This document shows positions 1 to 6,065 of a stretch of 9,729 nucleotides of DNA, piece after piece. The notes beneath the pieces are model-generated. The model was not told where the DNA came from and did no database searches. It saw only the letters and a list, made by a program, of their open reading frames with translations. The position numbers and the translations under genes are program-made. The stretch is from Bacteroidales bacterium UBA1184 (GTDB taxonomy: Bacteria; Bacteroidota; Bacteroidia; Bacteroidales; ML635J-15): contig DBYO01000044.1 in assembly GCA_002310235.1 (NCBI GenBank), positions 1-9,729 on the forward strand, given 5' to 3'. Every line of letters begins with the position of its first letter. Within the stretch, counting starts at the first letter, position 1.

Positions 1-329
1 ACGACTTCGAGAGCCGACTTGTGTTCCTTCTCGTGCATTCCGACAGGAATACCACGGCCGTTATCCCTGACAAGTATCGAATTGTCCTTTCCGATGCGGA
101 CATATATCTCGTTGCAGTAGCCTGCCATAGCCTCGTCGATTGAGTTATCAACAACCTCATATACGAGATGGTGCAGACCTTTTTCACTAATATCACCAAT
201 GTACATGGCCGGACGCTTACGCACAGCCTCCAAACCTTCCAGAACCTGAATGCTATTCGCAGAATAGTCTGCGCCCGTTTGCTGGGCATTTACAGCACCG
301 TTCTGTTCCAAGTCTTTATCTTCTGCCAT
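1..329 (-). CDS. gyrB: DNA gyrase subunit B, N-terminal part (cut by window edge)
   Basis: Encodes the ATP-binding start of the GyrB subunit of DNA gyrase, the type II topoisomerase that introduces negative supercoils using ATP. I translated the reverse strand by hand: 109 codons are visible from ATG at 329 and the frame runs open off the left edge. After a variable polar leader of about 25 residues comes the family signature IQVLEGLEAVRKRPAMYIGD (27-46). The GHKL N-box follows, with EVVDNSIDEA at 58-67 (E58, D61, N62 in the ATP/Mg site), then the G1 box DNGRGIP (89-95). The EVVDNSIDEAMAGYC context fits GyrB better than ParE. The gene has its own promoter box 30 bases upstream and no neighbour close enough to share a transcript. 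Identity is near certain; only the C-terminal extent is unseen. Confidence 0.95.
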   Translation of the reverse strand, partial: MAEDKDLEQNGAVNAQQTGADYSANSIQVLEGLEAVRKRPAMYIGDISEKGLHHLVYEVVDNSIDEAMAGYCNEIYVRIGKDNSILVRDNGRGIPVGMHEKEHKSALEV

Positions 330-358
330 AAAAATTATTTATTTTCTAAAAACGTGCG

Positions 359-366
359 CAAAGGTA
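359..366 (-). promoter_or_regulatory. Bacteroidota -7 promoter box for gyrB
   Basis: On the minus strand this reads TACCTTTG, an exact match to the Bacteroidota TAnnTTTG box. It ends about 30 bases before the gyrB ATG, predicting a short leader of roughly 20-25 bases. No clean TTTG -33 box is visible; a T-rich stretch lies about 20 bases upstream. Confidence 0.7.
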
Positions 367-435
367 ACAATTTTCCATCGGAAAAACGAAGTTTTTAAAG
401 ATAGTTATTAACCGAATTTGATGGTAAAAGTTGAC

Positions 436-492
436 AAAAAAAAGGCTAAAAGAAGAAAAGGCTAAAAGGCTTGAAGGAAAAGGGGCTAAAAG
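436..492. repeat. Degenerate 8-base-period repeat (GGCTAAAA units)
   Basis: Low-complexity purine-rich tract made of 8-base units in register. Exact GGCTAAAA starts at 444, 460 and 484. Imperfect units start at 452 (GAAGAAAA), 468 (GGCTTGAA) and 476 (GGAAAAGG), and an A-run precedes them. It lies between the ATPase terminator and the gyrB promoter, and no ORF covers it. The 367-494 stretch holds nothing else recognisable. A related TAGCCTTTTATTTT string occurs at 9257-9270. The function is unknown; it may be a decayed microsatellite. Confidence 0.6.
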
Positions 493-534
493 ACAAAAAA
501 AGGAATGCAAATCGTGCACTCCTCTAAATCGTCA
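493..534 (-). repeat. Direct repeat copy A, containing the ATPase terminator
   Basis: This stretch is nearly identical to 2152-2191. The 33 bases from the hairpin onward differ at only two positions, and both copies begin with ACAAAAA. The two copies enclose the whole ATPase gene and its promoter. The repeat contains an intrinsic terminator, described separately. Confidence 0.8.
495..522 (-). terminator. Rho-independent terminator of the ATPase gene
   Basis: On the minus strand an 8-base stem (GGAGTGCA paired with TGCATTCC, loop CGATT) is followed directly by seven T. The stem contains one G-U wobble, at the position where the copy at 2159-2179 has A-U. The change therefore keeps pairing only in minus-strand RNA, which supports function in that direction. 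The hairpin lies about 90 bases past the ATPase stop codon. Confidence 0.8.
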
Positions 535-609
535 TATTGTTATCTGGATTTGCGACCTTTAGCTCGTTGCTTATGGTAAGGAGCAGAACTCAAATTGCAA
601 CGCACAAAT

Positions 610-1929
610 TTACATATCCTTTAGACTCAAGCCCTTGTACTCTTTTTTGTATCTTTTCAATTTTGGATTAAGCGACAAAAAGTACTCGGCCTTTTCTTTA
701 AGAGTGTTGTAGCGAATATGCTCCTCGTTGCGCTTGACTTCGGCAAACAGAATTTGCTTCTTGTTGTCATCAATTGCTATAAGGTCCATTTCGTGAGTGC
801 CTTTTCTGTCCCAGTAGCTGCCAATCCGTGAAAACTGCTGGCTTTCGCGCAGTTGCTGGCGGAAATACCTTTCGAGAATATGTCCGCTGAATGTTGCGTA
901 GTCGCGCTTTACAATGTCCTTCAAATCATTAAAATTTGCCGACTCTATGTAGTATCCGTATTTGTAGATAAAACGGAACCAGAATGTCAGGAAGTTGTCG
1001 GCGACACCGTAGCGCATATTCTTTGTCGTGCTTTTTGAAAGTATCGGTTGTTCCTTGGTTATCAAGCCATAATCCCTTTCAAGCTTGGTCAGATACCCAC
1101 CTATTTCGCCACCAATTTCGGCTTCAATTTCCGAACGGGTATTTTTGCCCGATGATATGTACGACAAAATGGAAAAATATGTAGCATAATCTTTCCCGAA
1201 CTCCTCAATCAGCATATTTTTCCCTTCATCGATGAAACGGGAGTCCTCGCAGATAATGAAGTCAACCATTTTTTCAAAGGTTGTCGCGTGGTTATCAATA
1301 AGCAGCTGTATATATTTGGCAACGCCACCTGTAAAGAGGTACAAGGCGAGCAGGTCTTCATTAGTATATTGCGGATTATGGTCCTTGAGTATGGCTTTTA
1401 TTACATCTATTCTGAACGGCTTAACAGTGATTTTTGCTGTCGCCCTGCCGAAAAGCGGTTCCTTGCTGTTTTCGAAAATCTTGTGCATCAGCGAATTTAT
1501 CGAGCCGCATAGGACAAGGTTTATCTTACTTTTTTCCTTGTTTACATCCCAATAATGCTGCATCTCGCCATATACAGAATTGTTCACATTGTAGAATTCC
1601 TGAAATTCGTCTATTACAAGATTAAACTGCCTCGATACAGAAACTTGCATCAGAAAATTGAACACATCGGCAAATCTGTTCACATTGCCCAAAACCGGAA
1701 CATTCAGTTTGCGCTGTATTTCCGAAATGAAATCCTGGCACAACAAATCCTCGGATTTTCTAGCCACAAAAAAGTATAGCGTATTTTCTTGCGGCAATGC
1801 CTTGAGCAACAGCATTGTTTTTCCGATTCGCCTTCGCCCTACCACAAAGGTCATTTGTGCATTTTCGTTTGAAGAAGAAGCAATTTTTCTTAGCTTTTCC
1901 GTCTCTTGTTCGCGGTCATAGAAGTTCAT
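610..1929 (-). CDS. AAA ATPase of the ATPase_2/DUF234 family with a C-terminal PD-(D/E)XK-like region
   Basis: A 439-residue P-loop ATPase of the archaeal-type ATP-binding family common as accessory genes in Bacteroidota and archaea. The start MNFYDREQE is the usual FxxRexE opening. Walker A is GRRRIGKT (31-38) and Walker B is NLVIDEFQEF (103-112). The segment with GSINSLM and then PLFGRATAKITVKPF matches the family's sensor region. A winged-helix-like stretch follows near residues 260-300. The C-terminal DUF234 part carries a nuclease-like motif, D382 followed by EVK (397-399), in HEMDLIAID...LFAEVKR. Length is normal and the frame is intact. The cellular role of the family is unsettled; DNA binding or nuclease activity is inference. 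The start is ATG at 1929. The gene is a single-gene unit with its own promoter (1996-2025), a palindrome in its leader and its own terminator, and it is flanked by direct repeats. Confidence 0.88.
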   Translation of the reverse strand: MNFYDREQETEKLRKIASSSNENAQMTFVVGRRRIGKTMLLLKALPQENTLYFFVARKSEDLLCQDFISEIQRKLNVPVLGNVNRFADVFNFLMQVSVSRQFNLVIDEFQEFYNVNNSVYGEMQHYWDVNKEKSKINLVLCGSINSLMHKIFENSKEPLFGRATAKITVKPFRIDVIKAILKDHNPQYTNEDLLALYLFTGGVAKYIQLLIDNHATTFEKMVDFIICEDSRFIDEGKNMLIEEFGKDYATYFSILSYISSGKNTRSEIEAEIGGEIGGYLTKLERDYGLITKEQPILSKSTTKNMRYGVADNFLTFWFRFIYKYGYYIESANFNDLKDIVKRDYATFSGHILERYFRQQLRESQQFSRIGSYWDRKGTHEMDLIAIDDNKKQILFAEVKRNEEHIRYNTLKEKAEYFLSLNPKLKRYKKEYKGLSLKDM

Positions 1930-1949
1930 AACACAATGTTTTATCGTTA

Positions 1950-1996
1950 ATTACAAATAGAAATACACATTTCCGAAATGCACATTTCTATTTTGC
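1950..1996. repeat. Nested palindrome repeat, copy 1 (at the ATPase transcription start)
   Basis: A 37-base interrupted palindrome (1956-1992) inside a 47-base repeat. The outer 8-base arms AATAGAAA and TTTCTATT enclose a near-palindromic 13-base core CATTTCCGAAATG, separated on each side by a 4-base spacer (TACA, CACA). It begins 3-4 bases downstream of the ATPase -7 box, so it overlaps the predicted transcription start and would be the first structure in the mRNA. The second copy is at 2089-2136. The position fits an operator for autoregulation or a 5' mRNA hairpin; neither is proven. Confidence 0.75.
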
Positions 1997-2025
1997 AAAA
2001 ATACAACTTTTCAATTAAACGCAAA
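1996..2025 (-). promoter_or_regulatory. Bacteroidota promoter of the ATPase gene
   Basis: On the minus strand, TTTG (2025-2022) lies 18 bases upstream of TATTTTTG (2003-1996). These match the -33 and -7 boxes of the Bacteroidota consensus. The predicted start falls within the palindrome at 1956-1992, leaving a leader of about 60 bases before the ATG at 1929. Confidence 0.7.
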
Positions 2026-2088
2026 CATTTTGTCATTTTTTCAAACAAACACACTTTACACTCATGATAATACCCTAAACCACAATTT

Positions 2089-2136
2089 ATTACAAATAGA
2101 AACACACATTTCCGAAATGACGATTTCTATTTTTGC
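2089..2136. repeat. Nested palindrome repeat, copy 2
   Basis: Second copy of the 1950-1996 repeat, starting 139 bases from it in the same orientation. The 37-base palindrome is at 2095-2131 with identical outer arms and identical 13-base core; only the 4-base spacers differ (CACA and ACGA). Here the sequence corresponding to the promoter box is replaced by A/T runs, so no promoter accompanies it. It lies just past the arginine deiminase terminator. The rest of 1930-2206 is AT-rich with no ORF of its own. Confidence 0.75.
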
Positions 2137-2151
2137 TTTTTTTTGTATTAA

Positions 2152-2179
2152 ACAAAAAGGAATGCAAATCGTGCATTCC
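2152..2179 (-). terminator. Rho-independent terminator of the arginine deiminase gene
   Basis: On the minus strand a perfect 8-base stem (GGAATGCA paired with TGCATTCC, loop CGATT) is followed by TTTTTGT. It begins 28 bases after the stop codon at 2207. The hairpin is also symmetric on the plus strand, but the T-run is only on the minus side. Confidence 0.85.
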
Positions 2180-2191
2180 TCTAATTCGTCA
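2152..2191 (-). repeat. Direct repeat copy B, containing the arginine deiminase terminator
   Basis: Partner of 493-534, in the same orientation, about 1.66 kb away. It shares the leading ACAAAAA, the hairpin and the trailing TCTAAnTCGTCA segment. Similarity stops abruptly at both ends, so the repeat is about 40 bases. Confidence 0.8.
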
Positions 2192-2206
2192 ATCGTAAAT
2201 ATTCCT

Positions 2207-3451
2207 TTACCATTTCACCTCTTCCCTATTTATCGGCATGGTCATGCACCTTGCACCACCACCGCCACGGGGAAGTTCGCTGCCGGCAAAGGTTACGACA
2301 AACTTTTCGTAGTTGTGCATATCAACCGTACCCTTACAGACATCAGCCGCCTTAAGCACTGCGAAACCAGCCTTGTCAAGAGCTTCGATAGTCTTCCAGT
2401 TGCGCTCGTAGCCGATGACCTTGCCTTCGCCCAAAGCGAAGAAATTTGCACCACTATGCCACTGTTCGCGCTGCTGTGTCCATGGGTCGTCACCACCGCA
2501 AATGACAGGATTCAGGTCGAAGCCCAAATCGTGTGCACCTTGCAGGAAATTCGGCTTCTGGTGATATGTGATTTTCCCGTTATCTATCTCAATATGGGTG
2601 GTCTGCAAGTGCGAATACTTGGCATTCTTGCGGATGATAGGTTCAAACATCATGCAACGATCCTTGTCGAGGAAGGTGAAAACCATATCGAGATGAATGA
2701 ACGACTCGGGCGTTTCGGGCAATTCCTGAACAAGAATGTTGAACTTTGGCTTGCGAGCCTTGAAATATTCGGCAAGGAATTCAATACCTTTCTTGTTGGT
2801 TCTGATGCCATTACCGATAAACAAGGTGTCGTCGCGTGCAATCAGCACATCGCCGCCTTCAGTGCGAGCAGTAGGCTCCCACTCGCCAGCATTTATCGAC
2901 TCGCAACCGAAATAGTTCTCGAAAATAGCACGGTAGATAATGTTTTCGCGCATGCGCACCTTGAACGACATTGTGTTCATCAGAAGCATATTGTACATCG
3001 ACGATGCAGCATCGCGGGTAAAGAACAGGTTGTACAAAGGTTTCAAAATGTAGCGTTCTTCTTCGTACTTTTGCGGGTCAACTCCTCTCCTATATTCGAA
3101 GCCTTCAACGAGCTCTCGAGCCAAAGTCTTTTCGTCGTGCGACAAAAGTTCGTCGCATAGGAAACCGCAATCGTCGAGACGGCAGGAAGTTTCCACGAGA
3201 TTTTTCTTTACTATCTCATTTTTAAGCACTTCGGCAAGCAAATCGACGACCTGGTAAGTCTTAGTCCAACGCGAGAGCACGCCCTCAAAATTGGCATATT
3301 CGCCATCGACCAACTTTTTGTTTAAAATATCGCTGTACAATGCTTCGTGTGCATTTTCGGGAGTCATACGCTCTATCTCGATTCCCGGACGATGAAGCAG
3401 AACCGCATTGAGTTTTCCTATTTCAGAATAAAGTCTAACCTTGTTATCCAT
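2207..3451 (-). CDS. arcA: Arginine deiminase
   Basis: Hydrolyses L-arginine to citrulline and ammonia in the cytoplasm (EC 3.5.3.6), the first step of the arginine deiminase pathway. The 414-residue length is typical. All catalytic positions of the guanidine-modifying enzyme fold are visible: D147 in FFTRDAA, E198 in RTEGGDVL, H253 and D255 in FIHLDMVFTFLD, and the nucleophile C402 in RGGGGARCMTMP near the C-terminus. The N-terminal SEIGKLNAVLLHRPG is also characteristic. ATG at 3451 gives the expected N-terminus; a -7 box lies about 90 bases upstream and a strong terminator follows. No ornithine carbamoyltransferase, carbamate kinase or arginine/ornithine antiporter gene adjoins it here, so any pathway partners lie elsewhere. 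Confidence 0.95.
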   Translation of the reverse strand: MDNKVRLYSEIGKLNAVLLHRPGIEIERMTPENAHEALYSDILNKKLVDGEYANFEGVLSRWTKTYQVVDLLAEVLKNEIVKKNLVETSCRLDDCGFLCDELLSHDEKTLARELVEGFEYRRGVDPQKYEEERYILKPLYNLFFTRDAASSMYNMLLMNTMSFKVRMRENIIYRAIFENYFGCESINAGEWEPTARTEGGDVLIARDDTLFIGNGIRTNKKGIEFLAEYFKARKPKFNILVQELPETPESFIHLDMVFTFLDKDRCMMFEPIIRKNAKYSHLQTTHIEIDNGKITYHQKPNFLQGAHDLGFDLNPVICGGDDPWTQQREQWHSGANFFALGEGKVIGYERNWKTIEALDKAGFAVLKAADVCKGTVDMHNYEKFVVTFAGSELPRGGGGARCMTMPINREEVKW

Positions 3452-3539
3452 AAATTATTTTTTAGACCACGGAAAACATAATCAAGATGTTGTCCGTCAA
3501 GCAGAAGCATCGTTTTTAGGCAACAATTCTACTCGGTTG

Positions 3540-3547
3540 CAAAGATA
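3540..3547 (-). promoter_or_regulatory. Bacteroidota -7 promoter box for arginine deiminase
   Basis: TATCTTTG on the minus strand matches TAnnTTTG exactly. The predicted leader is about 80 bases, the longest of the promoters seen here. No clear -33 TTTG is present. A 16-base imperfect palindrome centred on GAATTC (about 3557-3572) lies just upstream of the box. Confidence 0.65.
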
Positions 3548-3599
3548 AGACAATTTTCGGAATTCGGAAATTAGGGCGAAAAATATTTGTTAACCGCCA

Positions 3600-5348
3600 C
3601 TACCTCTCCACCAACCTATCCCACAAATCTTCGGACAAAAATTCCTTGAACTGATATGTCATTCCTCTTGGGATTACTATTGAACGAAGAGAATCACATT
3701 CAGCAAAGACATCTTCACCAATTTCGGTTACAGAATATGGAATAATCACGGTTTCAAGTCCAACACATCCCCAGAAAGCCGTCTTTCCTATCCTCTTCAC
3801 TGAATCAGGAATAACCACAGTTTTTAGTGACTTGCACTGCCAAAACATATTGTCGCTGATTTCGGTCAACAAATTGGGAAGAGATATCGATGTTAATCCA
3901 AAACAATCGTTAAAGGCATCCTGTCCGATTTCGGTTACCGAATTAGGGATTACAAGCGATGTAAGCCCTTCGCAGCAATAGAATGCCATTTCGCCGATTT
4001 TTGTAACAGAATCTGGAATATTTATCGACTTCAACCCACTACATTTCATAAAGGCACCAATGGCTATTTCTGTCACAGAGTCGGGAATTACTATATTTTC
4101 GCTACCTGTCAAGAGTATGTCGGTCTGCGTTTCGATTAAAGCGTTGCAGTTTTCGCGAGAGTCGTAATATGGATTATGGTCATCAACTACAATGGATTTC
4201 AGACCGCCGCAACCCATAAAAGCAGCTTCGCCGATTTCTTCCACATAACGTGAAATGTTCAATGACAACAAGTTATTGCAATCATAAAATGCTGACACTC
4301 CGATTCTTCTCAACGATTCAGGGAAATTCAAATTTCTCAATTCACTGCATTTTGTAAATGCGCCATCAGCAATTTCGGTCAAATTGCCTAAAATTTTCAC
4401 ATCCGTAAGGCTATAGCAAGAGCAAAAGGCATTTTCGCCAATCCTCATAACCGAATCTGGAATTTTAATAGTCGTAAGTCTATCGCAACCACCGAAAGCG
4501 CCTACGGCAACCTTTGTAATGCCTTCTGGTATAAACGAATTGACACAGCCTGCAATAAGTTCATTTGTCCGTGTTGCAATTATGGCGTTGCAGTTTTGGC
4601 GCGAGTCATAAACGACATTATTCAGGTCAACCACAATAGAATCCAGCATGCAACATTCATAAAAAGCGCCATTACCGATTCTCGTTACAGATGACGGGAT
4701 AACAATAGATTTCAGCCCATAACAAGCGTAAAATGCACATTCCCCTATCCTTCTGACAGAATCAGGTATAACGATAGACTTCAAACCTTCGCAACAATAA
4801 AATGCGCCATCTTCAATTTCGGTGATAGAATTTGGAATAAAAGCGTTTTTACAGCCGAAAAGAAGCTTGTTTGTCCGAGTCTCGATTATGGCATTGCAAT
4901 TTTCGCGCGAGTCGTAAACAAGATTCGACTTGTCCACCTCAATGGAATTCAACTTTGTACAATTCAGAAAAGCTTCAACGCCAATTCGTTCCACCGATGC
5001 AGGAATATATATCGACTTCAATTCATCACAACCATTAAACGCACCTTCGCTGATTTCCGTCACCGAATTGGGAATAACCACGGATGAAATCACCGAATAA
5101 GCGAATGCCCCCATTCCGATTGTTGTAATCGCATTTGGAATTTCAACGGAAACAATGTCAAAACTTTCTGTAAAAGCGCCTTCTCCAATCTCCGTAACGC
5201 CATCTTTCAGAACAATAACACCTTCGTTGCTTTCGTAGTCATAGTCGTTGCTGACAGAATTTTCGTCAATCCATTCCGATTCTACAAGATAATGAGCCTT
5301 ATAGCGAATGACATTTGCTACATTTTCGTTTTCGTCCCTCATATCCAC
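3600..5348 (-). CDS. BspA-like leucine-rich repeat protein (LRR_5), no secretion signal
   Basis: About 580 residues built almost wholly from BspA-type LRR units of about 23 residues. The pattern is IxIPxSVTxIGxxAFxxCxxLxS, running from about residue 43 to 560. Such proteins usually mediate binding to proteins or surfaces. Three longer units carry a shared insert with YDSRxNCNA (145-153, 247-255, 395-403). The predicted start at 5348 is GTG. An in-frame ATG at 5342 gives a protein two residues shorter and may be the real start. An in-frame TGA at 5361-5363 rules out a longer protein, so there is no signal peptide or lipobox. No C-terminal sorting domain is evident. It is the last gene of the operon, 4-10 bases after the preceding lipoprotein gene. 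No convincing terminator follows within 50 bases. The ligand is unknown. Confidence 0.9.
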   Translation of the reverse strand: MDMRDENENVANVIRYKAHYLVESEWIDENSVSNDYDYESNEGVIVLKDGVTEIGEGAFTESFDIVSVEIPNAITTIGMGAFAYSVISSVVIPNSVTEISEGAFNGCDELKSIYIPASVERIGVEAFLNCTKLNSIEVDKSNLVYDSRENCNAIIETRTNKLLFGCKNAFIPNSITEIEDGAFYCCEGLKSIVIPDSVRRIGECAFYACYGLKSIVIPSSVTRIGNGAFYECCMLDSIVVDLNNVVYDSRQNCNAIIATRTNELIAGCVNSFIPEGITKVAVGAFGGCDRLTTIKIPDSVMRIGENAFCSCYSLTDVKILGNLTEIADGAFTKCSELRNLNFPESLRRIGVSAFYDCNNLLSLNISRYVEEIGEAAFMGCGGLKSIVVDDHNPYYDSRENCNALIETQTDILLTGSENIVIPDSVTEIAIGAFMKCSGLKSINIPDSVTKIGEMAFYCCEGLTSLVIPNSVTEIGQDAFNDCFGLTSISLPNLLTEISDNMFWQCKSLKTVVIPDSVKRIGKTAFWGCVGLETVIIPYSVTEIGEDVFAECDSLRSIVIPRGMTYQFKEFLSEDLWDRLVER

Positions 5349-5352
5349 TATT

Positions 5353-6042
5353 TTATTTCTTCACAAAACCTTTACCATCAAACACATACCAGGTTTCTTC
5401 CATTCCACCTTCCGACATTCCAAAACCTTCGGCATCGAACTTTGTCGGCCAACAATCCTGATTGAAATATACGACCTCGGTTCCACTAAGCTTTGCTAGT
5501 TCGTCCCAATCCGACGAATAATTTTTGTCAACAAATTCAGAAAACGGCGGGAAACTATTCTTCAGCCTCTTCAACTGTTTGTCCTTGTAGTTGAAAACAG
5601 CAAAAATCTTGCGTCCCCACTCGGAACCATCATAATACCAAAGCACAAGGCAACCGCCATCCTTGAGCGGATAGCAGGCAAAAGTTTCGAGAACCGTCGG
5701 TGGCAAAAACTCTTCTTCCGGGACTTCCAATGGTGCATTCGCCTCGTCGAGTTTAAGCGAGGCAACATTTGCGCCTTCCCTAACAACTTGGGTATGTGCC
5801 TTTTTGACATCGCCTGTAATATCGCAGTAATCCGACTTGATATAGGCATCCCAGATTTCCATTATAACATTCTCATCCATTTGCACTTCTACCGTTTCCG
5901 AAACAGGCGCTGCAGTATCTTGCTGTGTAACTTCTGTAGAATCGACAACAGGAGCCTCTTCCTCAACTTTTGTTTGCTTTGCTTCTCCGCAACCCCAAAC
6001 CAACAACGCAGAGAGTGTGAATGTAATAAAAGTACGCTTCAT
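5353..6042 (-). CDS. Predicted lipoprotein of unknown function
   Basis: A 229-residue protein whose family I do not recognise. Residues 1-17 form a short lipoprotein signal (MKRTF, hydrophobic core, LVWGC), with C18 as the predicted lipidated residue. An acidic, Thr/Val-rich linker (about 20-55) follows, as is common in Bacteroidota lipoproteins. The remaining roughly 170 residues form a globular domain rich in aromatic residues (LVLWYYDGSEWG, IFAVFNYKD) ending in WYVFDGKGFVKK. It is therefore likely anchored in the envelope. ATG at 6042 is 23 bases after the upstream lipoprotein gene, and the LRR gene starts a few bases after its stop, so co-transcription is likely. Its linker (DSTEVTQ) resembles that of the neighbour at 6066-6983 (SDTTEVAQ), but the domains show no obvious relation. 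Confidence 0.8.
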   Translation of the reverse strand: MKRTFITFTLSALLVWGCGEAKQTKVEEEAPVVDSTEVTQQDTAAPVSETVEVQMDENVIMEIWDAYIKSDYCDITGDVKKAHTQVVREGANVASLKLDEANAPLEVPEEEFLPPTVLETFACYPLKDGGCLVLWYYDGSEWGRKIFAVFNYKDKQLKRLKNSFPPFSEFVDKNYSSDWDELAKLSGTEVVYFNQDCWPTKFDAEGFGMSEGGMEETWYVFDGKGFVKK

Positions 6043-6065
6043 AACTATTTAATTATTAATATTTT

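Noticed and set aside
168..398. Plus-strand 76-codon frame
   Set aside because: It overlaps the conserved gyrB N-terminus and its promoter on the opposite strand and has no recognisable features.
2041..2094. Remnant start of a second ATPase gene after palindrome copy 2
   Set aside because: An ATG occurs downstream on the minus strand, but the following codons run to a stop within about ten residues and do not match the ATPase N-terminus. The idea is kept only as a possibility in the palindrome finding.
2030..3160. Long plus-strand open frame of 376 codons
   Set aside because: It is antisense to the arginine deiminase gene, whose full catalytic set is intact on the minus strand. Its translation matches no family I recognise and it begins in the palindrome region.
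3548..3599. Terminator after the LRR gene
   Set aside because: Only a 4-base GGCG/CGCC stem with a 16-base loop and no following T-run is present. The GAATTC-centred imperfect palindrome there overlaps the arginine deiminase promoter region and has mismatches.
3600..5348. Regularly spaced repeats resembling a CRISPR array
   Set aside because: The periodicity is about 69 bases and in frame. It encodes 23-residue LRR units and is explained by the protein.
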